Assembly (NCBI RefSeq): GCF_003863355.1
Contig: NZ_QQWG01000006.1
Coordinates: forward strand, 124,001 to 188,000
Reading direction: 5' to 3'
Origin: Ancylomarina euxina
GTDB lineage: Bacteria > Bacteroidota > Bacteroidia > Bacteroidales > Marinifilaceae
DNA: 64,000 nucleotides
The notes beneath the pieces were generated by a model. The model worked only from the letters and a program-made list of their open reading frames with translations, made no database searches and was not told the DNA's origin. Made by a program: the position numbers and the translations under genes. Shown piece by piece: positions 24,510-34,140 of the stretch (positions within the stretch are counted from its first letter, which is position 1; each line of letters begins with the position of its first letter).

Positions 24510-27344
24510 ATGAAAATTCAATATACCGCCGCTAGTTCAAAATATCATTTTCCTGATACAACTGTGTCCAAATGGCAAAAATTAATTGATTTACTAAGCA
24601 AAACATTTAAGCTGCCATCAACTCTCATTATGGAACTAGATGGGGAATGGATGAAGGTGTTTGCAAGAAATGAAAACACACAAAATCCATATCAAATTGG
24701 ATATCGTGAAAGCTTACATGGGCTGTATTGCACGACCGTTATAAATACCGGTAAAAAACTAAGTGTCCCCAATGCCTTAAAAGATCCAGATTGGATGAAG
24801 AATCCAGATATCAAACTGGGCATGATTGCCTATTTAGGCTTTCCTATATACCTACCTAACAAAGAACCATTTGGGACAATTTGTGTTTTAGACAACAAGG
24901 AAAATGTCTTTTCTAAAGATATTGAACAGCTTCTTTTACAAATAAAGAATATTATTGAATTGGACATTGCCAGTTTCCAAACCTTTGAAAGTAAAAGTCA
25001 GCTTTTGGAAGAGAATGCTCTGGAACAGATGCGGATTATTAATCAAACTAAAAAATCGTATCAAAAAATTAGTCGCGAATTAAAAAAAGAACAAGACTTA
25101 CACCAAAATCTCAATAACAACAATAAGCAATTAAATCATAAACTTAAACAAAGTGAAATTAAATACACCACTCTTTTTTCTAAACTGAATTCTGGTGTCG
25201 TTCTTCTTTCTCCAATTTGTAGTCCTGATGGTAAACTGGTTGATGCCACTTATCTTGATATGAACCCTATGAATGAGAAACTATTGGGGATGGACAAAAA
25301 AATTCTAATTGGTAAAAATCTCATGTCATTTTTTCCAAAAACGGAACAAGCTTGGCTTGACACTTTTGAACCCGTTATTAACGAAGGGAAAACAATAAAC
25401 ATTGAGCTTTACAACAAAAACTTTGATCGTCATTTTTCAGTCAATGCATTTCCAATGGGCGATGGTTCCTTTTGCATCAACTATTTTGATATTTCAGATC
25501 AGATCCACTTGAGAGAGAAAATTGAAGAAAGTGAATTTCGCTACAAATCTTTTTACAATTCAATAGAAGCAGGCATTGCTATTTTTGAACCCATCTTCAA
25601 TACATTAGGCAAACTAATAGATATCAGATATGTTGATATGAATCCTGTCAATGAAACCATAATAGATGCTAAATGTGAAGATTTAATTGGTAAAAGACAT
25701 TCTGAATGTTTTCCTGATACACATGATGAATTTCTAGAATATTTTAAAGATGTTTTGACACATCATAAAGGGAAACGATTCGAGAAATATTATCCATACT
25801 CATCAAAATATTACTCAACTAATATTTTCCCTATCGACAAAGGACTCATTGCTTTCACCTGCTACGATATTACTGAAAGCGTTCAAGCCAAACAAGAGTT
25901 AGAAGCAAGTGAAAAGAGACACAAAGCCATATTTGAAAACAGCAGTTCATCAATGGTGTTGATTGATCCTGAAACAGGAACGATTCTTGACGCAAATAAA
26001 GCCGTCCTGGCCTATACTGGCTATTCCAAAGAGGAGTTTTTAGACATGGATCTGGGGCAGATCAGTCAATCAGGTGAAGAAGAATTAAAAAGACAGCTCA
26101 AACTGGCTCTTGATAATGAGAAAAATTATTATGAATTAAAATATCGCCTTGCATCCGGAGAAGTTAGAGATATAGAGGTTTATACCGGAAAGATTGAAGT
26201 GAAAGGAAAAGATGTTTTACATTCGGTTGTACATGATATTACGGATAAAAAAAATGCCTTTAAGGAGGTTCTAAAACTATCGAAAGCTGTTGAGCAAAGT
26301 CCTGTATCGGTTGTCATTACAGATCTTAATGGCAACATAGAATATTCGAACCCCCGAAACTGTGAACTGACGGGTTATACTGCTGACGAATTAATCAGTA
26401 AAAACCCACGAGTATTGAAATCGGGAAAATTATCAAAAGATGTTTATATAGATTTATGGAACACCATATTAGCAGGAGAAAAATGGGAAGGTGAATTCTA
26501 TAATCGAAAAAAAGATGGCAGCTTTTATTGGGAGGTTGCCAGCATTGCTCCTATTACGAATGAAGAAGGTACTCCTATCAATTTTATCAAGATCGGTAAA
26601 GATATTACTAATCGAAAAATGATGGAGTTGGAACTCCGTAAATCTAAATTAGAGGCTGAGGAAAGTGATCGATTAAAAACAGCTTTCCTTGCAAATTTAA
26701 GTCATGAAGTCAGGACACCACTAAATGGAATAATTGGGTTTACGAATCTTATGATGAATGAGGATACGACAGCTGAAGTTAAACATGAATATGGAAATGT
26801 AATTCTAGAATCCGGAAATCAGCTAATGATGATCATAGACGATCTTGTAAAAATTGCTGAAATTGAAGCTGGAAAACTAAGTATTAAACAGACAGAATTT
26901 TTAATTATTGATCTTTTTAATGAGATACTTCAATTTTACAAACCTGAAATTGCTGACAAGGCATTGAAAATTAAAATTTCAAACACGTTTAATATTGCCT
27001 GTCAGATTAAAAGCGATCATAAAAGAATTCGTCAGATTATGGACAACTTGATTAAGAATGCCATTAAGTTTACAAATAAAGGTGAAATAACACTTGGTGC
27101 CCAATGCCACAAAACGCATGTATTGTTCTCGATAAAAGATACTGGGATTGGGATTTCAAAGACACATCAAAAGGTTATTTTTAATCGTTTTAGGCAAATA
27201 GAAAATCATAACACAAGACTTTATGGAGGTAATGGTTTGGGGCTATCTATATCAAAAGAAATTGTGGAATTAATGGGAGGTGAGCTCTGGGTGGAATCTG
27301 AAGAAGGAAAAGGATCAACATTTAATTTTACAATCCCCATATAA
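24510..27344 (+). CDS. GAF-PAS(x4) sensor histidine kinase
   Basis: 944 residues, no membrane helices, so cytoplasmic. Order of parts: GAF domain (about 15-160), coiled coil (170-215), four PAS domains (about 220-330, 345-455, 465-580, 590-700), HisKA dimerisation domain with phospho-acceptor His732 in FLANLSHEVRTPLNG, and HATPase with N-box NLIKNAIKFT, DTGIGI and GGNGLGLSI. It ends right after the ATPase without a receiver domain, so a separate response regulator is needed; none is adjacent. PAS2 and PAS1 share the phrase VDMNP/LDMNP, showing internal duplication. The signal is unknown. Confidence 0.93.
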   Translation: MKIQYTAASSKYHFPDTTVSKWQKLIDLLSKTFKLPSTLIMELDGEWMKVFARNENTQNPYQIGYRESLHGLYCTTVINTGKKLSVPNALKDPDWMKNPDIKLGMIAYLGFPIYLPNKEPFGTICVLDNKENVFSKDIEQLLLQIKNIIELDIASFQTFESKSQLLEENALEQMRIINQTKKSYQKISRELKKEQDLHQNLNNNNKQLNHKLKQSEIKYTTLFSKLNSGVVLLSPICSPDGKLVDATYLDMNPMNEKLLGMDKKILIGKNLMSFFPKTEQAWLDTFEPVINEGKTINIELYNKNFDRHFSVNAFPMGDGSFCINYFDISDQIHLREKIEESEFRYKSFYNSIEAGIAIFEPIFNTLGKLIDIRYVDMNPVNETIIDAKCEDLIGKRHSECFPDTHDEFLEYFKDVLTHHKGKRFEKYYPYSSKYYSTNIFPIDKGLIAFTCYDITESVQAKQELEASEKRHKAIFENSSSSMVLIDPETGTILDANKAVLAYTGYSKEEFLDMDLGQISQSGEEELKRQLKLALDNEKNYYELKYRLASGEVRDIEVYTGKIEVKGKDVLHSVVHDITDKKNAFKEVLKLSKAVEQSPVSVVITDLNGNIEYSNPRNCELTGYTADELISKNPRVLKSGKLSKDVYIDLWNTILAGEKWEGEFYNRKKDGSFYWEVASIAPITNEEGTPINFIKIGKDITNRKMMELELRKSKLEAEESDRLKTAFLANLSHEVRTPLNGIIGFTNLMMNEDTTAEVKHEYGNVILESGNQLMMIIDDLVKIAEIEAGKLSIKQTEFLIIDLFNEILQFYKPEIADKALKIKISNTFNIACQIKSDHKRIRQIMDNLIKNAIKFTNKGEITLGAQCHKTHVLFSIKDTGIGISKTHQKVIFNRFRQIENHNTRLYGGNGLGLSISKEIVELMGGELWVESEEGKGSTFNFTIPI

Positions 27345-27532
27345 AAATGTAAAATGACAAGTATGGCCTAGATAAAAACATGTCTCAGATCTAAACTATG
27401 AAGAAGTCTACTATGAATTGGACCATGCAATAGTCTATTTTATCTTGTATATATTCCCCTACAACAATTTTAATTTTCTATTCCATCTTTTTTTATTCTA
27501 TTTGTTATAAGTCAAAAATCAAAAAATATGTC

Positions 27533-28756
27533 ATGACCTTCCATTCAGACTTGCGCAATAGAATACAAAATGAATACACAGCCCAATGGATGAATTGTCC
27601 TGATCATTTCCCTGAGTCTAAAAGGCAGTTCTCATATTTAGAAAAGCGAATTTGGGAAATCAAGTTCAATCACTTTTTACGATTAATAAAAAAGGAATTT
27701 AAGCTTCATCATCCCAATAAAACGAAAATACTGGATCGATCTAAGGCCTTTTTTGAAGAAAATTTGGCTTATCCTCATGAGCAACTCACAATGATCTTCT
27801 CTGCTGAGATGCTTAATGCCACAAAAGACTTTATTCGAAAAGCTTGGACCTTTGATTCAGAATTAAGTCAGATTGAAATCTTCCAAGCCCTACGTAATGT
27901 ATGGGTCATGCTTGGTTTGCAATCCTTTTTCGGGAAAGAAATCAAAATTACAGCTTCACTTCTCGCCTATAGTCTACTTTATCCTTACACCGACAATTTA
28001 ATTGATACCCCAACGATTAGTAAGAATGAAAAGCTGGATTTCTGCGATCGCTTTGCACTCAGATTAAATGGCAAACATGTCGATGCTAAATCTTCGATAG
28101 AAAGTCGAATCTTCGATTTGGTTGCGATGATAGAAAGTGAGTTTGAACGAAAAACACATCCTGAGCTATTCGAAAGCCTTCTTGCTATTCATCATGCTCA
28201 AACTCAAAGCTTAAAACTGGTCAGTACAAAAACAGAACTATCAGAAGATGAACGTTTTCAAATCTGCATAGAAAAGGGAGCCACCTCGGTTATTGCTGAT
28301 GGCTTTTTGGTTATGGGTCATCTGGATGAAAAGCAGTACCATTTTCTCTACGAATATGGTGCCTATCTTCAAATTTTAGATGATTTACAAGATGCCCGAG
28401 ATGATTATGAAGAAGGTATCATGACCTATTTTTCTAAAAACATATCACAAAGCCAGTTAGACCACTTACTTTGTAAAACGTATTATATGGGAAAATCATT
28501 CTATCAGAATATAGAGAAATGGTATCCTAATGAACTTTCGTTTAAAGACCTTATCCAGCGTAGTTTTAGTTTCCTTCTTTTGGCTTCAGTCTATCAGAAT
28601 CAAGCCGATTTTAGTGATGTTTTTGTTCAAAACATTGAAAAACACGCCCCATTCCGCTTTTCTTTTCTTCAAAAGAAAAAAGTAGAACTGGACCCGCTTC
28701 GTCATTACCTATTAGAGAAGGTCGAAGCATATAAAGCCAAGGAATTTGCACACTAA
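27533..28756 (+). CDS. Class I isoprenoid-synthase-fold enzyme of unknown product
   Basis: 407 residues, nearly all helical. An early Asp-rich stretch LLYPYTDNLID (near residues 144-154) and a late ILDDLQDARDD (near 282-292) match the two metal-binding Asp motifs of class I isoprenoid synthases (trans-prenyltransferases or terpene synthases). The first is not the standard DDxxD of prenyl diphosphate synthases. The rest is unlike IspA or IspB. I recall related Bacteroidota proteins carrying only a general isoprenoid-enzyme label. It is between a kinase and a convergent methyltransferase gene, with no pathway neighbours. Product and even activity are open. Confidence 0.72.
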   Translation: MTFHSDLRNRIQNEYTAQWMNCPDHFPESKRQFSYLEKRIWEIKFNHFLRLIKKEFKLHHPNKTKILDRSKAFFEENLAYPHEQLTMIFSAEMLNATKDFIRKAWTFDSELSQIEIFQALRNVWVMLGLQSFFGKEIKITASLLAYSLLYPYTDNLIDTPTISKNEKLDFCDRFALRLNGKHVDAKSSIESRIFDLVAMIESEFERKTHPELFESLLAIHHAQTQSLKLVSTKTELSEDERFQICIEKGATSVIADGFLVMGHLDEKQYHFLYEYGAYLQILDDLQDARDDYEEGIMTYFSKNISQSQLDHLLCKTYYMGKSFYQNIEKWYPNELSFKDLIQRSFSFLLLASVYQNQADFSDVFVQNIEKHAPFRFSFLQKKKVELDPLRHYLLEKVEAYKAKEFAH

Positions 28757-28761
28757 TTCAT

Positions 28762-29226
28762 CTAAAGGCTTCTGAACTTCAGCTTCAGATTTCTATCGTA
28801 CATGATAATACTACCAGCGACGGATACATTAACACTCAATCGCGTATCAAACTTTACCAAATGATGTGACTTATCGATAGCATTCTTAGTTAAACCATTA
28901 TCCTCAGCACCCAATAAATAAACACAACGACGCGGGTGCTTAAATTCTTCTAAAGTAACCGCCTTTTCATCGAGCTCAACCCCAACCAGTACGGCTCCCT
29001 TTGGTAAATGATGATAAAAATCCTCGAAATTTTCGTAATGAAAATAAGGCATGGCTCCTACAGCCTTGTGGGTATCGCAAGCCTGCTTGGCGTAACGCTT
29101 CCCAACTGTAAATATAAAGCTGGCACCCATATTCTGAGCCGATCGCCAAAGCACACCCAAATTCTCAGGTGTTTTTCCATTCTGTATGCCTATGCCAAAA
29201 AATCCTTGCTCTAGAGTATCTATCAT
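28762..29226 (-). CDS. TrmH/SpoU-family RNA 2'-O-methyltransferase
   Basis: About 154 residues from the ATG at 29226, where the SPOUT domain begins (MIDTLEQGFFGIGIQNGKTPENLG); the longer frame to 29301 adds sequence outside the fold. The SpoU motifs are visible: NLGVLWRSAQ near the start (motif 1), YLLGAEDNGLT (motif 2) and LSVNVSVAGSI (motif 3), forming the knot that binds S-adenosylmethionine. It methylates a ribose in tRNA or rRNA. The short length fits TrmL-like enzymes, but the target is not decided. It ends five bases from the convergent isoprenoid-fold gene. Confidence 0.88.
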   Translation of the reverse strand: MIDTLEQGFFGIGIQNGKTPENLGVLWRSAQNMGASFIFTVGKRYAKQACDTHKAVGAMPYFHYENFEDFYHHLPKGAVLVGVELDEKAVTLEEFKHPRRCVYLLGAEDNGLTKNAIDKSHHLVKFDTRLSVNVSVAGSIIMYDRNLKLKFRSL

Positions 29227-29290
29227 CGCCTTGTAATATATCTTAAATGGTGGCGCAAATATATAGCTATTCATGCATTGAGCAAATAAT

Positions 29291-29319
29291 AAAAGCTGCA
29301 CTTTTCAGTACAGCTTTAT
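29291..29319 (-). terminator. Terminator after the RDD gene
   Basis: Hairpin AAAGCTG / CAGCTTT with a T-rich stretch on the minus strand, just downstream of the RDD stop and upstream of the methyltransferase start. Confidence 0.6.
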
Positions 29320-29343
29320 CCACTAATTACAATACATTATATA

Positions 29344-30066
29344 TTACAGTTTTTTGGTACGATATAAGTAGTTATAATCTCTTAGTAGGCATACAAAAAA
29401 CAAATCTGGTTTCATCTGAGTTACAATATCTAACTGTTCCATCACTCTTTTACGGGCACGTAATCCAAATTGAACTTTCTCTATTGGGTCATCAAGACTT
29501 GCCAGTTGTGTTATAACTTTTCTAATCAGACGCAAATCTTTTTCTGTTAATCGACTTGCCTCTGGAAAACTCAACTCATAATCTTCTGGCAGCTTCTCGA
29601 GTATTGTATTCTCCAATTGAATTTTCTTTCCAATACGAATGACACACGTTTCAGCAAGCAAATCACCCAAACGTTGCCCTTTTCCACCTATTACAACTGT
29701 TAGTATAGCACAGATATAAGAAGTTAACAACATATCAACCAAACGAAACAGCCATCGAACAAAATAATGACTGAATCTAGGAGCACCACCATCAATTCGA
29801 CTTACCTTAATTTTCATGACTTTTTTTCCTGGACTTTGTCCATCCATAAAGGTTTCAAATAGCAAGGAATAAAACATGGGAATAATGAAAAATACATATA
29901 AAATTGGTGACGGACCTCCAGTAGAACCAACAATAAATGCCAATACCATATATAAAACAAACAAAAATAACCCATCTAGTAAGGATGCTACAATTCTTTC
30001 TCCTACGCTCGCAACCTTATAACTTATCTGTACGTTTTGAGAAGTTTCTACTCTTATGTTTTCCAT
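29344..30066 (-). CDS. RDD-family membrane protein
   Basis: About 240 residues from the ATG at 30066 (MENIRVETSQNVQISYKVAS); the frame to 30105 has no extra support. The RDD domain is visible: GERIVASLLDG at the first helix, then further helices and the phrase GQSPGKKVMKIKVS, as in the family. A soluble C-terminal half (about 140-240) is rich in charged residues. RDD proteins are poorly characterised; some are implicated in ion transport. It lies divergently from the SpoIIM-MoxR cluster, and in Bacteroidota RDD genes commonly accompany it, so it is probably part of the same module. Confidence 0.88.
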   Translation of the reverse strand: MENIRVETSQNVQISYKVASVGERIVASLLDGLFLFVLYMVLAFIVGSTGGPSPILYVFFIIPMFYSLLFETFMDGQSPGKKVMKIKVSRIDGGAPRFSHYFVRWLFRLVDMLLTSYICAILTVVIGGKGQRLGDLLAETCVIRIGKKIQLENTILEKLPEDYELSFPEASRLTEKDLRLIRKVITQLASLDDPIEKVQFGLRARKRVMEQLDIVTQMKPDLFFVCLLRDYNYLYRTKKL

Positions 30067-30242
30067 TCTAATAATATTTTTTACTTTTGCTAAGATAGTT
30101 ATCATAAAGAAAAATCAAAGCAAATATTCTTTCTTATCCTGAAATAAAAGAATAAAACTCTTGATTTCAAGCCTTTATAATAGCACATAAAAAAAAAATC
30201 TTTTTTTATGATAATGGGAGAGCTAATACAAATTAAGACAGT

Positions 30243-31220
30243 ATGAAGGAAGTTGTGTTTTTAGATAACAACGCTAATCGATGGAAAACGTTTGAAGAAA
30301 TGTTAAACTCTCCAAAGAAAATGGAGAGTGATAATATAGCTGACTTGTACATCCAACTTACCGATGATCTATCATATGCCCAAACCTACTATCCTGAATC
30401 TGAAACAACTATCTATCTGAATCAGCTTTCAGCTAGAGTTCATCAGCATATATACAAAAATAAGAAAATGAAAACCGGGCGCCTCAAAACGTTCTGGACA
30501 AGAGAATTGCCTTTAATCATGTACGATGCAAGAAAACAGCTGCTTTACGCCTTCTTAATCTTTGTTGTATCTATGCTTATAGGTATTATTTCTGCCAAAA
30601 ATGATTTGAATTTTGTTCGCATCATCATGGGAGATAACTACGTCAACATGACACTCGACAACATTAAGAAGGGAGATCCTTTAGCGGTTTACAAACAAAG
30701 TGGAGAAACACTGATGTTTCTTCAAATTACAATTAATAATGTAAAAGTCGCCTTTATCGCATTTCTCTTTGGCATATTCACAGCATTTGGAACCGGTTTT
30801 ATGCTCTTTAAAAATGGGGTGATGTTAGGCAGTTTTCAATATTTTTTCGTTCAACACGATCTATTTTGGGAATCAACTCGTGTTATCTGGATACATGGCG
30901 CTCTCGAAATATCAGCAATCATTTTAGCCGGTTGTGCGGGTATGGTTATGGGCAACAGTTTAATTTTCACCAAAACCCTTCCTCGTAAAACATCACTTAA
31001 TATCGGTGTAAAAAAAGGATTAAAAATAGTCGTCGGAACCGTCCCTCTATTTATAGTGGCTGGCTTTCTTGAAGGCTTTGTTACGCGACATACCGAAATG
31101 CCAATTATTATAAGTTGGATCATCATTCTACTTTCTTTTGCATTTATAATTTGGTATTTTATTTTATACCCCTACCAATTAATAAAAGCAGACCAAAAGC
31201 TGCTAACCACTGAAAACTAA
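30243..31220 (+). CDS. SpoIIM/DUF95-family membrane protein
   Basis: 325 residues: about 100 soluble N-terminal residues, then six hydrophobic helices starting near 103. The FLFGIFTAFGTGFMLFKNGVM stretch is typical of the stage II sporulation protein M (DUF95) family. The organism is not expected to sporulate; in Bacteroidota these genes belong to the MoxR cluster. It is first in a row of six same-strand genes up to 36618, with gaps from -8 to 165 bases. Function in this cluster is not established; it is probably a membrane partner of the MoxR/DUF58 proteins. Confidence 0.87.
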   Translation: MKEVVFLDNNANRWKTFEEMLNSPKKMESDNIADLYIQLTDDLSYAQTYYPESETTIYLNQLSARVHQHIYKNKKMKTGRLKTFWTRELPLIMYDARKQLLYAFLIFVVSMLIGIISAKNDLNFVRIIMGDNYVNMTLDNIKKGDPLAVYKQSGETLMFLQITINNVKVAFIAFLFGIFTAFGTGFMLFKNGVMLGSFQYFFVQHDLFWESTRVIWIHGALEISAIILAGCAGMVMGNSLIFTKTLPRKTSLNIGVKKGLKIVVGTVPLFIVAGFLEGFVTRHTEMPIIISWIIILLSFAFIIWYFILYPYQLIKADQKLLTTEN

Positions 31221-31246
31221 TTTTACTATCTATTAAAACTTAATTT

Positions 31247-32095
31247 ATGAACGAAAACTATCTTAATCTGCATGAGAAACGTGAATTTGGTGATGTTATA
31301 AGCGCTATATTCTTGTTTCTAAAGCAAAATCTTGGACGTATTTTTAAAATTTTAATCATTTATGTTGCTCCTTTCGCACTATTATATGGCATCAGCTCTT
31401 CTATAGGAAGCTATAAGATTTTATCATCAATAGGAAATGGGAATGCTCTTGATCCATTCGCAAATTTCAACTCTGCTATCCTATTGAGTTACGTTTTTAT
31501 GTTTTTATCATATACCATGGTATATGGTGTGATTTTGGAGTATATGAAATTATACCAAGCAGAAGGACCTCAATTCAATTTATCACGCGTAGGAACAGAA
31601 TTGATGAAGGATACGCGTAAAATTTTATGGACCAGTTTTATTGTAGGTTTGCTAACAGTTGTAGGCTTTATATTTTTCCTAATACCTGGTATTTTCCTAG
31701 GTGTCTGCTTTAGTTTGGTATTATCGATACGTATTTTCGAAAATATATCTTTAGGCGATGCTTTAGGTCGTAGTTTTAAACTTATTAAGAATAATTGGTG
31801 GTGGACATTTTTGATTCTGTTTATCGTTGGTTTAATTGCTGGTGTACTACAAATGGTTTTTGGAATTCCTGTAACAATTTACCAAGGTATTTCTGCTCTG
31901 CATATGACGCAAAACGGAGGCATGGAACTTAACCAGCCTTTAATGATATTGCTTTATACAATAGCATCACTCGGAACAGTAATGCTTCAAACACTCCCTA
32001 TAATGGGCATAGCATTCCAATACTTTAACCTAGTGGAAGAAAAAGAGAGTGCCAATCTTCTAAAAGAGCTTGAAACCATAGGTGGAAATGAATAA
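31247..32095 (+). CDS. Multi-pass membrane protein of the MoxR cluster
   Basis: 282 residues, about six hydrophobic helices (first near 31-50, then 75-95, 120-150, 180-205, 230-255). A short charged N-terminus contains LNLHEKREFGDVISA. The overall pattern resembles the glycerophosphodiesterase membrane-domain or DUF975-like proteins often found in such clusters, with FFLIPGIFLGVCFSLV resembling their core helix. I cannot name a specific family. It follows the SpoIIM gene by 26 bases and its stop overlaps the next start (ATGAATAA), so translation is coupled. Confidence 0.8.
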   Translation: MNENYLNLHEKREFGDVISAIFLFLKQNLGRIFKILIIYVAPFALLYGISSSIGSYKILSSIGNGNALDPFANFNSAILLSYVFMFLSYTMVYGVILEYMKLYQAEGPQFNLSRVGTELMKDTRKILWTSFIVGLLTVVGFIFFLIPGIFLGVCFSLVLSIRIFENISLGDALGRSFKLIKNNWWWTFLILFIVGLIAGVLQMVFGIPVTIYQGISALHMTQNGGMELNQPLMILLYTIASLGTVMLQTLPIMGIAFQYFNLVEEKESANLLKELETIGGNE

Positions 32096-32840
32096 TAACT
32101 TTCGATACATATTATTAGTATTCTGGTTCCTCTTAACTGCAGGAACTGGAATTACTTTTGCACAACAAAATCAATCTGCTGATACTCTGAGTTTCGATCA
32201 TGGACAAGAACCAATCTGGAAGAAGGAGATTGGTCATGGGCTTATTGAGGAATATCGTCAGATGCCAGAATATATCTACGATTTGGATCCTGTAGAACAG
32301 GAAACACCTTGGCAACGATTTAAAAGGTGGTTTTCCCGACTCATTTCAAGCTTTACAAAAACGCTTAGTTTTCTATGGTTTCTACGTTATGTTTTGATAG
32401 GTGGTTTGTTTGTTTTCTTCATCGTTGTGCTTATGAGAGGTTCCTTAACGGGATTGTTTCGCCCCGATAAAGCTGTATTACCAATGTCTTATAGTTTAAG
32501 CGAAGATCCAACTCAAACCGATTGGGAAAAAATGATTACCGAAGCTCTTGGAAATAAAGCATACCGCCAAGCTACTCGATTTCATTTTCTACAAATACTG
32601 AAACTACTTAACGATTCAGGCTGGATCCATTGGAAACTGGAAAAAACCAACCGTGATTACCAATATGAAATCAAAGACCAAGATCTTAATCAACATTTCA
32701 AGGATCTGACTCGCCTTTACGAAGCGGTTTGGTATGGCAATTTCCCCATTTTAGAAGGTGATTTTATTCAAATTCAAGATGATTTTACCGATATGAAAAA
32801 AGTCATGCAAAATAAGGATAAACCAGTTGCTTCGGCATAA
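32088..32840 (+). CDS. DUF4129-domain membrane protein
   Basis: 250 residues from the ATG at 32088, which overlaps the previous stop by eight bases; a GTG at 32082 is less likely. A signal-like helix (FRYILLVFWFLLTAGTGITFA) is followed by an extracytoplasmic stretch, a membrane helix near 90-112, and a C-terminal DUF4129 domain with conserved YRQATRFHFLQILKLLNDSGWI and later YEAVWYGNFPI. This domain regularly appears with MoxR and DUF58 proteins. Function is not established. It is the third gene of the cluster and is followed by DUF4350 after 82 bases. Confidence 0.88.
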   Translation: MNNNFRYILLVFWFLLTAGTGITFAQQNQSADTLSFDHGQEPIWKKEIGHGLIEEYRQMPEYIYDLDPVEQETPWQRFKRWFSRLISSFTKTLSFLWFLRYVLIGGLFVFFIVVLMRGSLTGLFRPDKAVLPMSYSLSEDPTQTDWEKMITEALGNKAYRQATRFHFLQILKLLNDSGWIHWKLEKTNRDYQYEIKDQDLNQHFKDLTRLYEAVWYGNFPILEGDFIQIQDDFTDMKKVMQNKDKPVASA

Positions 32841-32922
32841 AATCAGAAATTTCACTTTCGCTCATAAACCAGAAAAACGGGCTAATTTAATCATACAATA
32901 ACTATTACCAATCCACAGAAAT

Positions 32923-34122
32923 ATGAAGCTTCACTTCTCCAGAAACATGATTCCTGCATTAATACTGCTTATACTAGTTGTATTACTGGAGCTTTTTGGC
33001 CCTAAACCTATAGATTGGACACCTAATTTTAATAAAGACGACAAAAGGCCTTTTGGAGACAAAATTCTAGTTGAACTCATCGAAAAAGATTTATTCCCTC
33101 AACAAGAAATTGAAACACGGTACGTGCCCATCTATAACTATTCCGCAAAGGATAGTCTTAATGCAGGTAAAAACTACATCTATATCACAAAAAATCTGAC
33201 TCTAGCCCCTTGGGATGGTAAAAGATTACTTCATATGGCTGAAATAGGTAATCAGATTTTTATAGCTGCCGACTATATTGGTGATTACCTTGCTGATACT
33301 CTTAAACTGAGGATAGAAGATAACTTGAATTGGAAAAATATTTCAGGACTTAAAGAGCAAAGCCAACATTTTGAGCGCTCAGAATTCAAAAACAAACAGA
33401 CTTATTTATATAAAAAAGGACATGGACGAAGCCAAATTTTAGGCTTTCCGAAAGAAAAAGTTGTCGTTTTGGGGCGAGACGATAATAACAACATTCAGTT
33501 TATTAAAATTCCTTTTGGAAAAGGGAATATATTTTACCACACTCAACCACTAGCATTTACAAACTACAATTTACTCCTAAATAGAAATGCAGAATTGGTT
33601 TATAAAGCTTTTAGCTATCTGCCCCAACAAACAACAATTTGGGATGAATATTACAAACCTCTATCCGAAAATGCTGACCAATCTCCTCTATCCTATATCC
33701 TTAGTAGCCCTCCCATAAAACTGGCCTACTATATACTTATTATTAGCTTGATTCTGTTTATGTATTTCGATGGCAAACGTCAACAACGAAGCATACCCAT
33801 AATCAAGCCGCTTCGTAACAGTAGTCTGGACTTTCTTCATACCGTGGGACGTCTCTATTATAATAGAAAGAATCATAAGGATATTGCACAAAAAAAGTTT
33901 CTGCATTTAAAGGAATACTTACGCAGCAAGTATCATATTGAACTGCATGGTGAGAAAGAAAAATACCTGCATCAACTCAGTTTGCGCTCAAACATATCAG
34001 AACGAACTCTGATTTTACTGTTTGAACAAGCCGAATTGCTATTAAAAAATGAACAAATTAATGACGAGGATCTTGAAAACTTCCACGCCAAAATAGAATA
34101 TATTTACGAAAATTGTCAATAA
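32923..34122 (+). CDS. DUF4350-domain membrane protein
   Basis: 399 residues. An N-terminal membrane anchor (IPALILLILVVLLELFG) precedes a long extracytoplasmic DUF4350-like domain (about 30-250) of alpha/beta character, with FGKGNIFYHTQPLAFTNYNL and LNRNAELVYKAFSYL resembling its end. A second membrane helix lies near 268-285 and a cytoplasmic helical tail closes the protein. The family is related to GldG-like or DJ-1/PfpI-type extracytoplasmic domains and is a regular member of MoxR clusters. It is 18 bases before the moxR gene. Confidence 0.85.
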   Translation: MKLHFSRNMIPALILLILVVLLELFGPKPIDWTPNFNKDDKRPFGDKILVELIEKDLFPQQEIETRYVPIYNYSAKDSLNAGKNYIYITKNLTLAPWDGKRLLHMAEIGNQIFIAADYIGDYLADTLKLRIEDNLNWKNISGLKEQSQHFERSEFKNKQTYLYKKGHGRSQILGFPKEKVVVLGRDDNNNIQFIKIPFGKGNIFYHTQPLAFTNYNLLLNRNAELVYKAFSYLPQQTTIWDEYYKPLSENADQSPLSYILSSPPIKLAYYILIISLILFMYFDGKRQQRSIPIIKPLRNSSLDFLHTVGRLYYNRKNHKDIAQKKFLHLKEYLRSKYHIELHGEKEKYLHQLSLRSNISERTLILLFEQAELLLKNEQINDEDLENFHAKIEYIYENCQ

Positions 34123-34140
34123 GATTAAACCACATAACCA

